NCBI RefSeq assembly: GCF_029395495.1
Contig: NZ_CP113918.1
Location: 2,418,001 to 2,482,000 of the forward strand
Origin: Bifidobacterium sp. ESL0769
GTDB taxonomy: Bacteria > Actinomycetota > Actinomycetes > Actinomycetales > Bifidobacteriaceae
Length of the DNA stretch: 64,000 nucleotides
Reading direction: 5' to 3'
Shown here: in pieces, positions 56,039-64,000 of the stretch
How positions within the stretch are numbered: the stretch's first letter is position 1
Layout: each line of letters opens with the position of its first letter
The notes under the pieces: model-generated
What the model saw: the letters and a program-made list of their open reading frames with translations, nothing else
What the model was told of the DNA's origin: nothing
Database searches by the model: none
Program-made: the position numbers and the translations under genes

Positions 56039-57484
56039 ATGTTCGTAGGACGCACAGAAGAACTCGAGGCCCTGGAAGACATGTACAGCAGCGGCCGGTT
56101 CGAGATGATGGTGCTCTACGGCCGTCGCCGCGTGGGCAAGACGTCACTGATCGACGAGTTCTCCAAAGACAAGCGGACCTTCTATTTCACCGCCTCGCAA
56201 AAGAGCACCAAGCTGAACCTCGAGGTCTTCTCGAGGCAGATGTCCAGCTTTTTCAACATGCCGGAATTGCCCGCGTTCACAGACTGGCGGAACGCATTTG
56301 AATTTTTCGTCGGCCTGACGCGCAACAGCCAAAGCACCGGCAACGGGCATTTCGTGTTCGTCTTCGATGAATTCCCGTACGCCGCCCAGGCCGACCCGAC
56401 GCTGCCCTCGACCCTGCAGACGGCCATCGACCACGGCTTCAAAGACACCAGCGTCATGATGATCCTGTCCGGCAGCAATCAGGGGTTCATGGAAAGCGAG
56501 GTGCTGGGCGGCAAAAGCCCGCTGTACGGAAGGAGGACCGGGCAGATCAGGCTCGAGCCGTTCGATTACTACGACGCCGCGAAATTCCTCCCGGACGTCT
56601 CCGACGAGGAACGCGTGCAATATTACGCGACGTTCGGCGGGACGCCGTACTATCTGGCGCGGTTGCGGCCCTCACGGGGGTTCAAGCGCAACGTGGCGGA
56701 CCTGATGTTCCGCAAGTCCGGACTGCTGTACGAGGAACCGATGATGCTCCTGCGCGAGGAGACGCGCGAGCCGGCCTCGTACTTTTCCGTGTTGCAGGCC
56801 GTGGCGAACGGCAGCTCCACGCCGAAGCGCATCGCCGAACACGCGGGCGTCGAGGCCTCGAGCGTCGCCAGATACCTCAACTCGCTCGTCGACCTGGGGC
56901 TGGTGGAGCGCAAGCTTCCGTTCGGCGACAACCCGCAGAAATCACATAAGGGCATGTACGTCATCGCGGACCCCTTCTTCGCCTTCTGGTTCCGCTTCGT
57001 GGGCACGAACGTGGACGTGATCGAAAACGGAAAGGGCCTCGAAACGGCGGAGGAGACGACTTCCGGCGAAGCGTTCTCGACGTATGTGGGCCAGCAGTTC
57101 GAAAACATCTGCCTGCAGTGGGTGGCGAGGCACAGCGGGGCCCTCGACCTGCCGTTCCCCGTGACGAGATTCGGCAAATGGTGGGGCAACAACCCCGTCG
57201 CGCACGAGCAAACCGACATCGACGTGGTGGCGGCCAACGGGCGCGGGCAGCTTCTGATCGGCGAATGCAAATGGCGCAACACCTTCGACGTCACCGAGGC
57301 GATCGACAAACTGCAGGGACGGGTCGGCCTGGTGCCCGGGTTCAAGCCCGCATCGACACGTCTGGCGCTGTTCAGCAAGAGGCCCGTCGCGAAAACCGTC
57401 CGCACGAAAATCGGAAGGGACGCCCCCGGCCTGCTGTTCTTCTCGACCGATGATTTATATCGCAAATTACAGGGCTGGGAATAA
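56039..57484 (+). CDS. AAA-type ATPase with DUF234 nuclease-like C-terminus
   Basis: 481 residues from ATG 56039, with AAGGAGG 6 nt upstream. The N-terminal part is the archaeal-ATPase-like family (PF01637 type): FVGRTEELEALE, Walker A YGRRRVGKTSLI at about 27-38, Walker B FVFVFDEFPY and the sensor MMILSGSN. A winged-helix segment follows (TPKRIAEHAGVEASSVARYLNSLVDLGLVERK). The C-terminal DUF234-like part has DIDVVA and GECKW at about 408, as in PD-(D/E)XK nucleases. The family is widespread and its cellular role is not settled; it occurs in mobile or defence-type contexts. Its own operator-like palindromes suggest autoregulation. Confidence 0.85.
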   Translation: MFVGRTEELEALEDMYSSGRFEMMVLYGRRRVGKTSLIDEFSKDKRTFYFTASQKSTKLNLEVFSRQMSSFFNMPELPAFTDWRNAFEFFVGLTRNSQSTGNGHFVFVFDEFPYAAQADPTLPSTLQTAIDHGFKDTSVMMILSGSNQGFMESEVLGGKSPLYGRRTGQIRLEPFDYYDAAKFLPDVSDEERVQYYATFGGTPYYLARLRPSRGFKRNVADLMFRKSGLLYEEPMMLLREETREPASYFSVLQAVANGSSTPKRIAEHAGVEASSVARYLNSLVDLGLVERKLPFGDNPQKSHKGMYVIADPFFAFWFRFVGTNVDVIENGKGLETAEETTSGEAFSTYVGQQFENICLQWVARHSGALDLPFPVTRFGKWWGNNPVAHEQTDIDVVAANGRGQLLIGECKWRNTFDVTEAIDKLQGRVGLVPGFKPASTRLALFSKRPVAKTVRTKIGRDAPGLLFFSTDDLYRKLQGWE

Positions 57485-57570
57485 CAGATACCGTTTAGAT
57501 TGACGCGGCGGCAAAGTGGCGGGAAACCGTGCCCCACATCAAGTTCCCCGCTTCGCCTTCACTATCCCAA

Positions 57571-57690
57571 TATGTGAAGGTTCCATGAAGCTTAGTCATT
57601 TACTTGTGCAATTACTCGGCAACTTAGTCGTTTACTTGTGCAACTTGTGCAAAGTACTTGCCAACTTGGCAATTTATGCGACTACTTGTG
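57571..57690 (+). repeat. 120-bp direct repeat, left copy, flanking the AlbA_2 gene
   Basis: TATGTGAAGGTT, then ATGAAGCTTAGTCATTTACTT, then a series of ACTTGTGCAA / ACTTGGCAA units. It includes the inverted repeat TTGCCAA-C-TTGGCAA (57658-57672). The right copy is at 59391-59510. Confidence 0.8.
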
Positions 57691-57704
57691 CAAATATGGC
57701 ATGA
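57585..57704 (+). CDS. Possible small hydrophobic peptide in the repeat
   Basis: ATG 57585 after GAAGG opens a 39-residue, Leu/Cys-rich peptide (MKLSHLLVQLLGNLVVYLCN). The right repeat copy keeps only the first seven residues before diverging, so coding selection is doubtful. It could be a membrane peptide or leader peptide. Confidence 0.3.
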   Translation: MKLSHLLVQLLGNLVVYLCNLCKVLANLAIYATTCANMA

Positions 57705-57838
57705 ACTGTTACACTAACAATACTTATCCGCAACCTGGCAAAGGCCTAGCACACACGTATTCACGTATCTCGAGGGGCGGTGACTGATCCCGCAACTGCC
57801 GGAGCCGGCACGGAAATCAGGAAATAGGAGGGACTGCA

Positions 57839-59338
57839 ATGGCCGAAAGCATCACCACCGATCAAGAACTTGCAGACGCCATCGCTCTCATGCGAGAGGC
57901 CGGCACCGACCTGAAGGATTACGAGCTTAAGGAAGCCAAAGGCGGTTTCCCGTCATCGGCGGTCGAGTCAATCGCCGCCTTTGCCAACACCAACGGTGGC
58001 GTCGTCATACTCGGCATCAATGAAAAAACGTTTGCCCCGGTGACGGACCTCGATGTGAGAAAACTGCAATCGCAGCTGGCCCAAGCGGCGCGGGAACGCC
58101 TCCAGCCCGCGGTGCAGATCGACATACAAGTGCTGCATTACCGGCAATCACCCGTTCTGGTAGCCAACGTGCCAGAGCTGGACATCATGCAGAAGCCCTG
58201 TTATGTCAAAAAACGAGGCAAGATGGACGGGTCCTATCTGCGTACCGGCGACGGCGACCATCTGCTGACGCTCTACGAGATCGACCGGTTCATGGAGAAC
58301 CAATACCGCGTGGCCCGCAACGATCTCGTGGCCGTGCCCGATGCCACCATCGACGACCTAGACCCCGATCTGCTGCACCAATGGATGCGGATGCAACGCG
58401 CGGGCTCATTTGAACGCTCCACCGCGATGAGCGACGAGCAGATTCTCATCAATCGCAGGGTGTTGGCAGACGACGGCAACGGCACGCCGCGCCCCACCAT
58501 CGCCGGCATCTGCGCACTTGGCAGCTTCCCGCAGAAATTCTTCCCGCGCCTCAATGTGGTCTTCACCTCGTTCCCGACCTCCCGCAAGGGCGACATTCTG
58601 GCGACACAGCGCTATCTCGACGCCGAAAACATCGACGGCCCGATTCCTGCCATGATCTCCGGCGCGCTGCGAGCCGTCTCCCGCAACACCAGAACCGGCG
58701 CCGTGGTGGTGGGCGCGTTGCGCAAAGACATTCCGGATTACCCATTGCCGGCAGTGCGCGAAGCCATCGCGAACGCCCTCATGCACAGGGATTATTCACC
58801 GGAGGCCCAAGGCGCGCCGGTAAGGGTGGAGCTGTATCCGGATCGGCTTGAAATCATCAACCCCGGAGGGCTTTTCGGGCCGCTTACCGTCGAGGCGCTC
58901 GAACGCAAGGAGCGCACCCAATCGCGCAACCAGTTCCTTGCCCGCATCCTCGAAGACACGCCATACACGGACACGGACGGCTCCGAGGGGAAAGTGGTGG
59001 AGAACCGCGGCACCGGCTATCCGATCATCGCCGGTTCGCTGGCCCAGGCCAACATGGCTCCACCGTTCGTCGAAAGCGATTTGGATGAATTCAGAATCGT
59101 ATTTCGAAGGCGGCAAACACAAGACGGGGCAACGGATTCCGCCACCGACATGAAGCATCAGATCCTCACTTTCCTTGCCAACCAATCCAGTGCGGGCACG
59201 GCGGAGGTGGCATCAAGATTCGATATCTCCAGAAGGACGGCAGCGCAGCACCTCAACGACCTGCGCAAGGAAGGGCTTGTAGAAGCGATTGGGGCAAAAA
59301 ACAGTCCGAAACGCGCCTATCGCGTTATCAAAAACTGA
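57839..59338 (+). CDS. AlbA_2 (Schlafen-like) / HATPase regulator protein
   Basis: 499 residues from ATG 57839, after AGGAGGG. The N-terminal AlbA_2 domain (about 15-150) shows LKEAKGGFPSSAVESIAAFANTNGG and VVILGINE. The middle (about 295-420) has the ATPase-like motifs AIANALMHRDYSP and PDRLEIINPGGLFGP, and ENRGTGYPII. A winged helix (about 440-497, GTAEVASRFDISRRTAAQHLND) ends it. Proteins of this design (COG2865 type) are annotated as predicted transcriptional regulators or RNA-binding proteins, and some relatives lie in defence islands. The role here is not known. It is bracketed by a 120-bp direct repeat, as if it moved as a cassette. Confidence 0.87.
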   Translation: MAESITTDQELADAIALMREAGTDLKDYELKEAKGGFPSSAVESIAAFANTNGGVVILGINEKTFAPVTDLDVRKLQSQLAQAARERLQPAVQIDIQVLHYRQSPVLVANVPELDIMQKPCYVKKRGKMDGSYLRTGDGDHLLTLYEIDRFMENQYRVARNDLVAVPDATIDDLDPDLLHQWMRMQRAGSFERSTAMSDEQILINRRVLADDGNGTPRPTIAGICALGSFPQKFFPRLNVVFTSFPTSRKGDILATQRYLDAENIDGPIPAMISGALRAVSRNTRTGAVVVGALRKDIPDYPLPAVREAIANALMHRDYSPEAQGAPVRVELYPDRLEIINPGGLFGPLTVEALERKERTQSRNQFLARILEDTPYTDTDGSEGKVVENRGTGYPIIAGSLAQANMAPPFVESDLDEFRIVFRRRQTQDGATDSATDMKHQILTFLANQSSAGTAEVASRFDISRRTAAQHLNDLRKEGLVEAIGAKNSPKRAYRVIKN

Positions 59339-59390
59339 GTACTGACCCGAAGTACGGTACGATGACTGACCACATAAGCGACTGACACCA

Positions 59391-59510
59391 TATGTGAAGG
59401 TTTAATGAAGCTTAGTCATTTACTTGGCAATTACTTGGCAACTTGGTCACTTACTTGTGCAACTTATGCAAAGTACCTGCCAAGTTCGCAATTCATGCGG
59501 CTACTTGGTC
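59391..59510 (+). repeat. 120-bp direct repeat, right copy
   Basis: Partner of 57571-57690, with the same TATGTGAAGG start and ACTTGGCAA/ACTTGTGCAA units but small indels. Confidence 0.8.
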
Positions 59511-59665
59511 GCTTGCTTGCGTCATCCGCCAGCCGTACAGGACGCTTACGAAACCTTCCGCCGCCAACGTCATCCACCAACCGTCCGCATGGAAGAAAGC
59601 ACCGAGCAAGGGCAAACCTGACACTCACGGATCGGCTCACGCGGACGGAAGACGGTGCACGAACC
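59511..59665. other. Short gene-free spacer before copy 4 of the shared region
   Basis: I see no gene or repeat that I can support. Confidence 0.4.
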
Positions 59666-59946
59666 GCGACACGCCGAAGGATGGTGCGGTTTCGCTGTGT
59701 TTTGAGGCCACGTCAAATCCTTCCAAAGGCCCACAAAATGTAAGGCAAAGTAGGACGGCAAACGTTCCACACGCCCCCGGCAACGACGACGGAAACCCCG
59801 ATTCGCCATACAACCCCGGTTTGAATTTGGTCGGAAGTGCCCCTAATGTTTAATCAATAGTTTAGGTGTTGTGTGAAACTGCGGCGTATTACATAGAGTC
59901 GCGTTTAGAAGAGTCAGAAGTTTTGAAGTAAAAGGGTGGGTACCTT
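59666..59946 (+). promoter_or_regulatory. Shared upstream region with promoter, copy 4
   Basis: It starts with GCGACACGCC. The promoter is TTGAAT (59821-59826), 17 bp, TAATGT (59844-59849). A GGGTGGG ribosome binding site precedes ATG 59947. Confidence 0.7.
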
Positions 59947-62900
59947 ATGAGTGTCGTTCACAGTCTCGTTGCACTCGCGTTGTGCATAGCCACGGGAATC
60001 GTACCCCCCCCCCGCAAAATGAACCGTCATTAAACAATCCGAACAATTCCTCCCCGGCCGCCGCCTCCAGCCAGACCGCACCGGCCGTCCCCGTTTCCGT
60101 ATCGACTCCGTCCACCGTCCAGGCCCACGGTTCCTCCGTATCCAATTCCCCCGCACTTTCCACTTCCGCTACTACCGCTCCCGCCACTTCTTCGCTTTCA
60201 GCTCCCTCGACCGCCGCGCCCAAGGCACTTTCCGCCCCGGCCGCCAACGGCCAAACCGGCAACGCCGCCGGCCACGCCCCAGGCACCCCCAACACAACCG
60301 CAGACCAACTCAAAAACACCCAAAACAGCAAGCGCACCGCAGGCAAAGACGCCAAAACCACGCCCGCGACTGCCCTCACCCACACCAACGCCGCCGCCAC
60401 CCCCACAGCCAAACCAAAGACCCTACGCACCCTCGCAGCAAAAGACTTCACCGACGCGCCTAAGACTCTCGCCGTCTTCCTGCAAAGAATAAAATCGGCA
60501 CCCCACACCAGCGACAATAACCAACAGACCACACCTGCAGGCAGCTTGCCACGCGCCGCAGTCACACTGCCTAACGTCACTGCCACGCTGCCTGCCAAGC
60601 AGAGCACGATCGGCCCCAAAACCAGCTCTCCATTGACACGAAGCAAACCTACGGTCGGTCCACAGTACATTAACAATGAAAACGTAACCCGCTTCTACGT
60701 CGACCCCAACGATGACGGACACATCCAAATCGAAGGCCACAACGAGCAACTCTACCATCCCAAGACCTGGGTCCACATAGTCGTCTGCCCCAGAGAGGTC
60801 AGAGACAAGGCCGTCACAGGCCGCCCAGGCCACGTCGATAGCCGATGCACCGATATCGAGACCTACACCGACGGTCATACTGGTGGTTATGGAGATGGAG
60901 GCACCTTAAATTGGGGTCCTGGCAGCGTAGGTCGCGACCCCATTTGGACCACTCGAGACAGCGATTTCAAAACCACCCCTGACCATTCTCATGCTTATGA
61001 CATCTGGATTTATAACACTGACGCCAACTGGAATCACTATGATTTTGCAGATGCATCTAATGACTACTACTGCTCTCAATCAGGAAGAAAAAGAGTCACA
61101 CTCACCTACGATATGTCAGGTATGCCTAACGCGTCAACACCTGGATCACAGGAAAAGGACACCAGCTACTTCGACTTCAGCACCACTTTTGCTAGCGAAC
61201 CGAGTCACCCTTCATGGCAGATCTTTGACGGTTGGTCCCTCAAAGGCACCAACTACAATGCCGGTCAAGCCATAACCTTCCCTGCTGGCACCGACGGCAT
61301 ATATACGGTTACGCCTCGTTGGCATGTCAAGCCCACCAGCGTCAAATTCAATTACAACCTCAACGGCATGTCCGGCAGCACGCCCGGCTCCCAGCAGGTC
61401 AATACCACCAACAACGGCGGCTCGATCACCCTGGCCTACCCGCCCTCGCATCCTGACTGGCAGATCTTCGACGGATGGACCGTCGACGGTTGGAATAACA
61501 TGACCCCCGGCCAGACCTACAGCGTCGGCATCCACGACGAGAGCACCCACACCGTCACCGCGCGATGGCACGTACGCCCAGACACGGTCACGATACACTA
61601 CCAAGACAACGGCTCCGGCTGCAGCATGCCCGGCAACCAGACCGCCGACAGCGGCAACTACAGCAACACCACCCTCGCCGGCACGCCGTCCTGCCCCGCG
61701 CACACCGTCTTCGACGGGTGGACCATCAACTACAACAACTACAACCCCGGCGGTACCTTCAATTTCGCCCAGCACGTCACCGCCACCTACACCGCCACCG
61801 CCCGCACTCACACCATCAACGCGCCCACAGGGCTCGCCGCCTCCTACCACGCGAACGACAACACCGTCACCCTCACCGGCGCCGGCGACATAGCCGCCGG
61901 CGACACCGTCACCGCCTGCATGACCGACGGCACCGGCAACGACATCTGCCACAGCGCCACACCCGTGGCGCTGCCCGCATCGAGCCACCCCACCGTCAGC
62001 GGATCCAGCAGCCACGGACTCACAGTCACCGGCATTACCAAATCAGGAGGACAGGTCACCCTGTCCGGCCGCGCCAACGGCGGCTGGGGCGGCGGCGTCG
62101 TCAAAGTACGGCTGCGCTCCTGCCCGGCAAGCTACCAGTTCTCCGGCGGCACCGGGTGGGGAGGAACGTCCGCGCCCTCCGGCTGCAATGAGACGGAAGC
62201 CACCGGCAACCCCCACTTCCCCGGCTGGCCGACATGGCTCGGGGAGCAAGGCAACTTCTGGACCGGCAGCATCGCATGGAGCCCGGGCCAGAAACTCTGG
62301 GTCTACATCCAGACACAGGGAGCAAGCATCGACGGCCCACTGCTCGTCAACCCCGACAACACCAACGGCACTCCCACTCACACCAACTGGACCATAAACT
62401 TCCCCGCCGGCGAATACACCGCCAAATACGGCTACGGGCACCAGCACCACTTCACCGCCAAACTCACCAGCAACAACGCCGAAAGCGAACTGGCCAACCT
62501 GCAGGGCACGCTGCCCTGGACCACCGTCAACTTCGACAAAGGCGACGGCACCGGCACCGCACCCGACAGCGTGGACGCCCTGACCGACACCATCGTCAAC
62601 AAGGCCACACCCACCATCCCTGGCCAAGGGTCCATGACCGCACCAGCGCACGCATGGCCGGACTTCACCGGATGGAGCGACGGCACCACCCTCTGGCAGC
62701 CCGGCAGCAGGGACATCCCCACCAACACCAGCGGTGCCACCACAACCGACGGGCACACCACCCTCACTCTCACCGCCCAATGGCACACCGTCCAGGCACC
62801 CACCAACCTCACCGCCGCCTACCACATCACCGGCACCGTCACCCTCACCGGCACCAGCAACGTCCAGTCCGGCGACAAGATCACCGCCTGCATGACCGAA

Positions 62901-64000
62901 GGCACCGGCGACACCACCTGCCAACCAGCCATCACCGCGTCAAACGCCGACAGCGCATGGCAGTGGACCGTCACCTTCCCCGCCACCGACTACACCACCA
63001 AATACGGCTACGGGCACCAACACCACTTCACCGCCAAACTCACCAGCAAAGGCGTAGACAGCACCACCGCCGACCTGCAAGGCACCCTGCCCTGGACCAC
63101 CCTCACCTTCGACAAGGGCGCCAGCGGCGGCACCGCACCCGACGCTAAGGACGCCCTGACCGACACTAGCGCGAACAAGGCCACATTCACCCTGCCGGGA
63201 CAGGGCTCCATGACCACACCAGCCAACGCGTTCCCCGACTTCACCGGATGGAGCGACGGCACCAACCTCTGGCAACCAGGCAGCAGGGACATCCCCACCA
63301 ACGCCAGCGGTGCCACCACCGGACCCGACGGGCACACCACACTGACACTGACCGCCAAGTGGCACATCCCCGACGCTCCCACCGGAGTCACCGTCCGCTA
63401 CAGCCACACAGACAACCTCGTCTATCTGACGGCTACCGGCCTCCAGACCGGCATCACCAACTGGAAGATAGAGGTCAAACCCACCACCACCGACCATTTC
63501 CATGACACGTCGAACACGCTCACGACCGGCGAATCCGCCTACTATGTCAGCATGTTCACGCCCGGCGACACGTGGACGGCCCGAGCGCGCGCCACCTACA
63601 CCGATACTTCCGGTAACAGGGCCACCAGCGACTGGAGCACCGAGATCACCGGCGTCCTGCCCTACATGACCGCGAACCTCAAGCCGGGCAGCCAGCAGAC
63701 CCCTGGCGGCGGCACCGCCGTCAAGGGTCTCGTCGACACCGGTGAGGGCAAGGCGTATCTGACCCTGCCCGTCGGCGTAGGGACCCCACCCGACGGCATG
63801 TCCTTCCAATCCAACGGAGGATGGGCCACCAACCCCAACGGCACCGGCCAAACCTACAACGCCGGAGACACCACCATCCCCACCACCGCAGGCACACCCG
63901 GAGGCACCAGCGAAACTAAAGTCACCCTCTACGCCCAATGGAGGATGCGCACCCAGGCACCCGCACGCGGCCAAGCCTGCACCAGCGTGGCCGGCTGGCA
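59947..64000 (+). CDS. Phase-variable giant surface protein 6 (assembled OFF, C10), cut by window edge
   Basis: The leader MSVVHSLVALALCIATGIV begins at ATG 59947 and runs into ten C, ending RKMNRH then stop. The body frame (GTG 59982 frame) is open to the right window edge, at least 1,339 residues. It has a Ser/Thr/Ala-rich stalk with LTHTNAAATPTAKPKTL, then a unique domain near 60680-61080 (FYVDPNDDGHIQIEG, resembling giant 5). Listeria-Bacteroides repeats follow (YNLNGMSGS, FDGWTVDGW), with an extra Gly/Trp-rich insert near 61980-62390 (VKVRLRSCPASYQFSGG) and FN3/Ig-like modules. The DUF285 block and LPLTG end expected from its paralogs are beyond the edge. Eight or 11 C would put it ON. 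Confidence 0.82.
60004..60013 (+). repeat. Poly-C tract, 10 C, in leader of giant 6
   Basis: Ten C between GTA and GCAAAATGAACC, identical to giants 1 and 4. Confidence 0.9.

Noticed and set aside
21366..59809. Recurrent minus-strand peptide VERLPSYFALHF in the shared upstream regions
   Set aside because: It recurs only because the DNA is repeated. Frames and starts differ between copies (in the 50.5 kb copy the matching frame is another one), so the conservation is at DNA level.
23610..60013. The C-tract frameshifts are only homopolymer sequencing errors
   Set aside because: Cannot be excluded, but one tract is only 7 C, which is usually called well, and it is out of frame too. Whatever the exact count, the tract's placement in four conserved leaders remains.
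1..64000. tRNA, rRNA or insertion sequences
   Set aside because: I found no tRNA-like cloverleaf, rRNA sequence, transposase or integrase that I could support.

Overview
The window looks like the replication-origin-proximal part of a Bifidobacterium-type actinobacterial chromosome. The evidence is the minus-strand run parB-parA-rsmG-khpB(jag)-yidC-yidD-rnpA-rpmH, the typical actinobacterial block crgA / DUF881 protein / membrane sortase at 6.5-9.8 kb, nine parS sites (TGTTTCACGTGAAACA) and several clusters of DnaA boxes. The species cannot be named from the sequence.

Layout. 1-5.8 kb: surface-display genes, namely a partial BspA/DUF285-type surface protein (minus strand) divergent from a two-gene sortase-dependent pilus locus (pilin, class C sortase). 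5.8-6.4 kb: gene-free AT-rich DNA with seven DnaA-box-like sites, a candidate oriC. 6.5-11 kb: crgA, a DUF881 protein, a class-E-like sortase and trxB. 11.5-18.7 kb: chromosome segregation (ParAB-parS), rsmG, and the YidC/RNase P/L34 block. 18.7-23.2 kb: a junction zone with unrecognised genes, an adhesin-gene remnant, diverged copies of DnaA-box DNA and three tandem small paralogs. 23.3-64 kb: an array of six giant (about 1,570 to 2,120 residues) wall-anchored proteins, all on the plus strand. It is interrupted only by a hipBA toxin-antitoxin pair and by two ATPase-type genes (a DUF234 ATPase and an AlbA_2/HATPase protein). dnaA, the usual neighbour of rpmH, is not in the window.

The most notable system is the adhesin array. 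Four of the six giant genes (starts 23553, 43579, 50795, 59947) share a nearly identical upstream region of about 280 bp with a conserved promoter, the same short hydrophobic leader peptide, and a homopolymeric C tract (10, 10, 7 and 10 C) at codons 20-22 of the leader. In all four, as assembled, the tract puts the leader out of frame with the 4-6 kb adhesin body, so each leader ends in a stop a few codons later. Tracts of 8 or 11 C would join leader and body. This is the signature of slipped-strand (or transcript-slippage) ON/OFF switching, replicated over four loci. The other two giants (31463, 36966) have related leaders without a C tract and are in frame, so they should be constitutively translatable. 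They carry different upstream control elements. All five complete proteins end in LPLTGGQRT, a membrane helix and a basic tail. They consist of Ser/Thr-rich stalks, Listeria-Bacteroides (InlB B-like) repeats, Ig/FN3-like modules and a DUF285 block.

Working picture: the sortases in the window could anchor these proteins. The shared flanks, a conserved 3' hairpin and an internally deleted copy at 21.4 kb indicate that the array expands and contracts by recombination, while each tract-bearing member switches separately.
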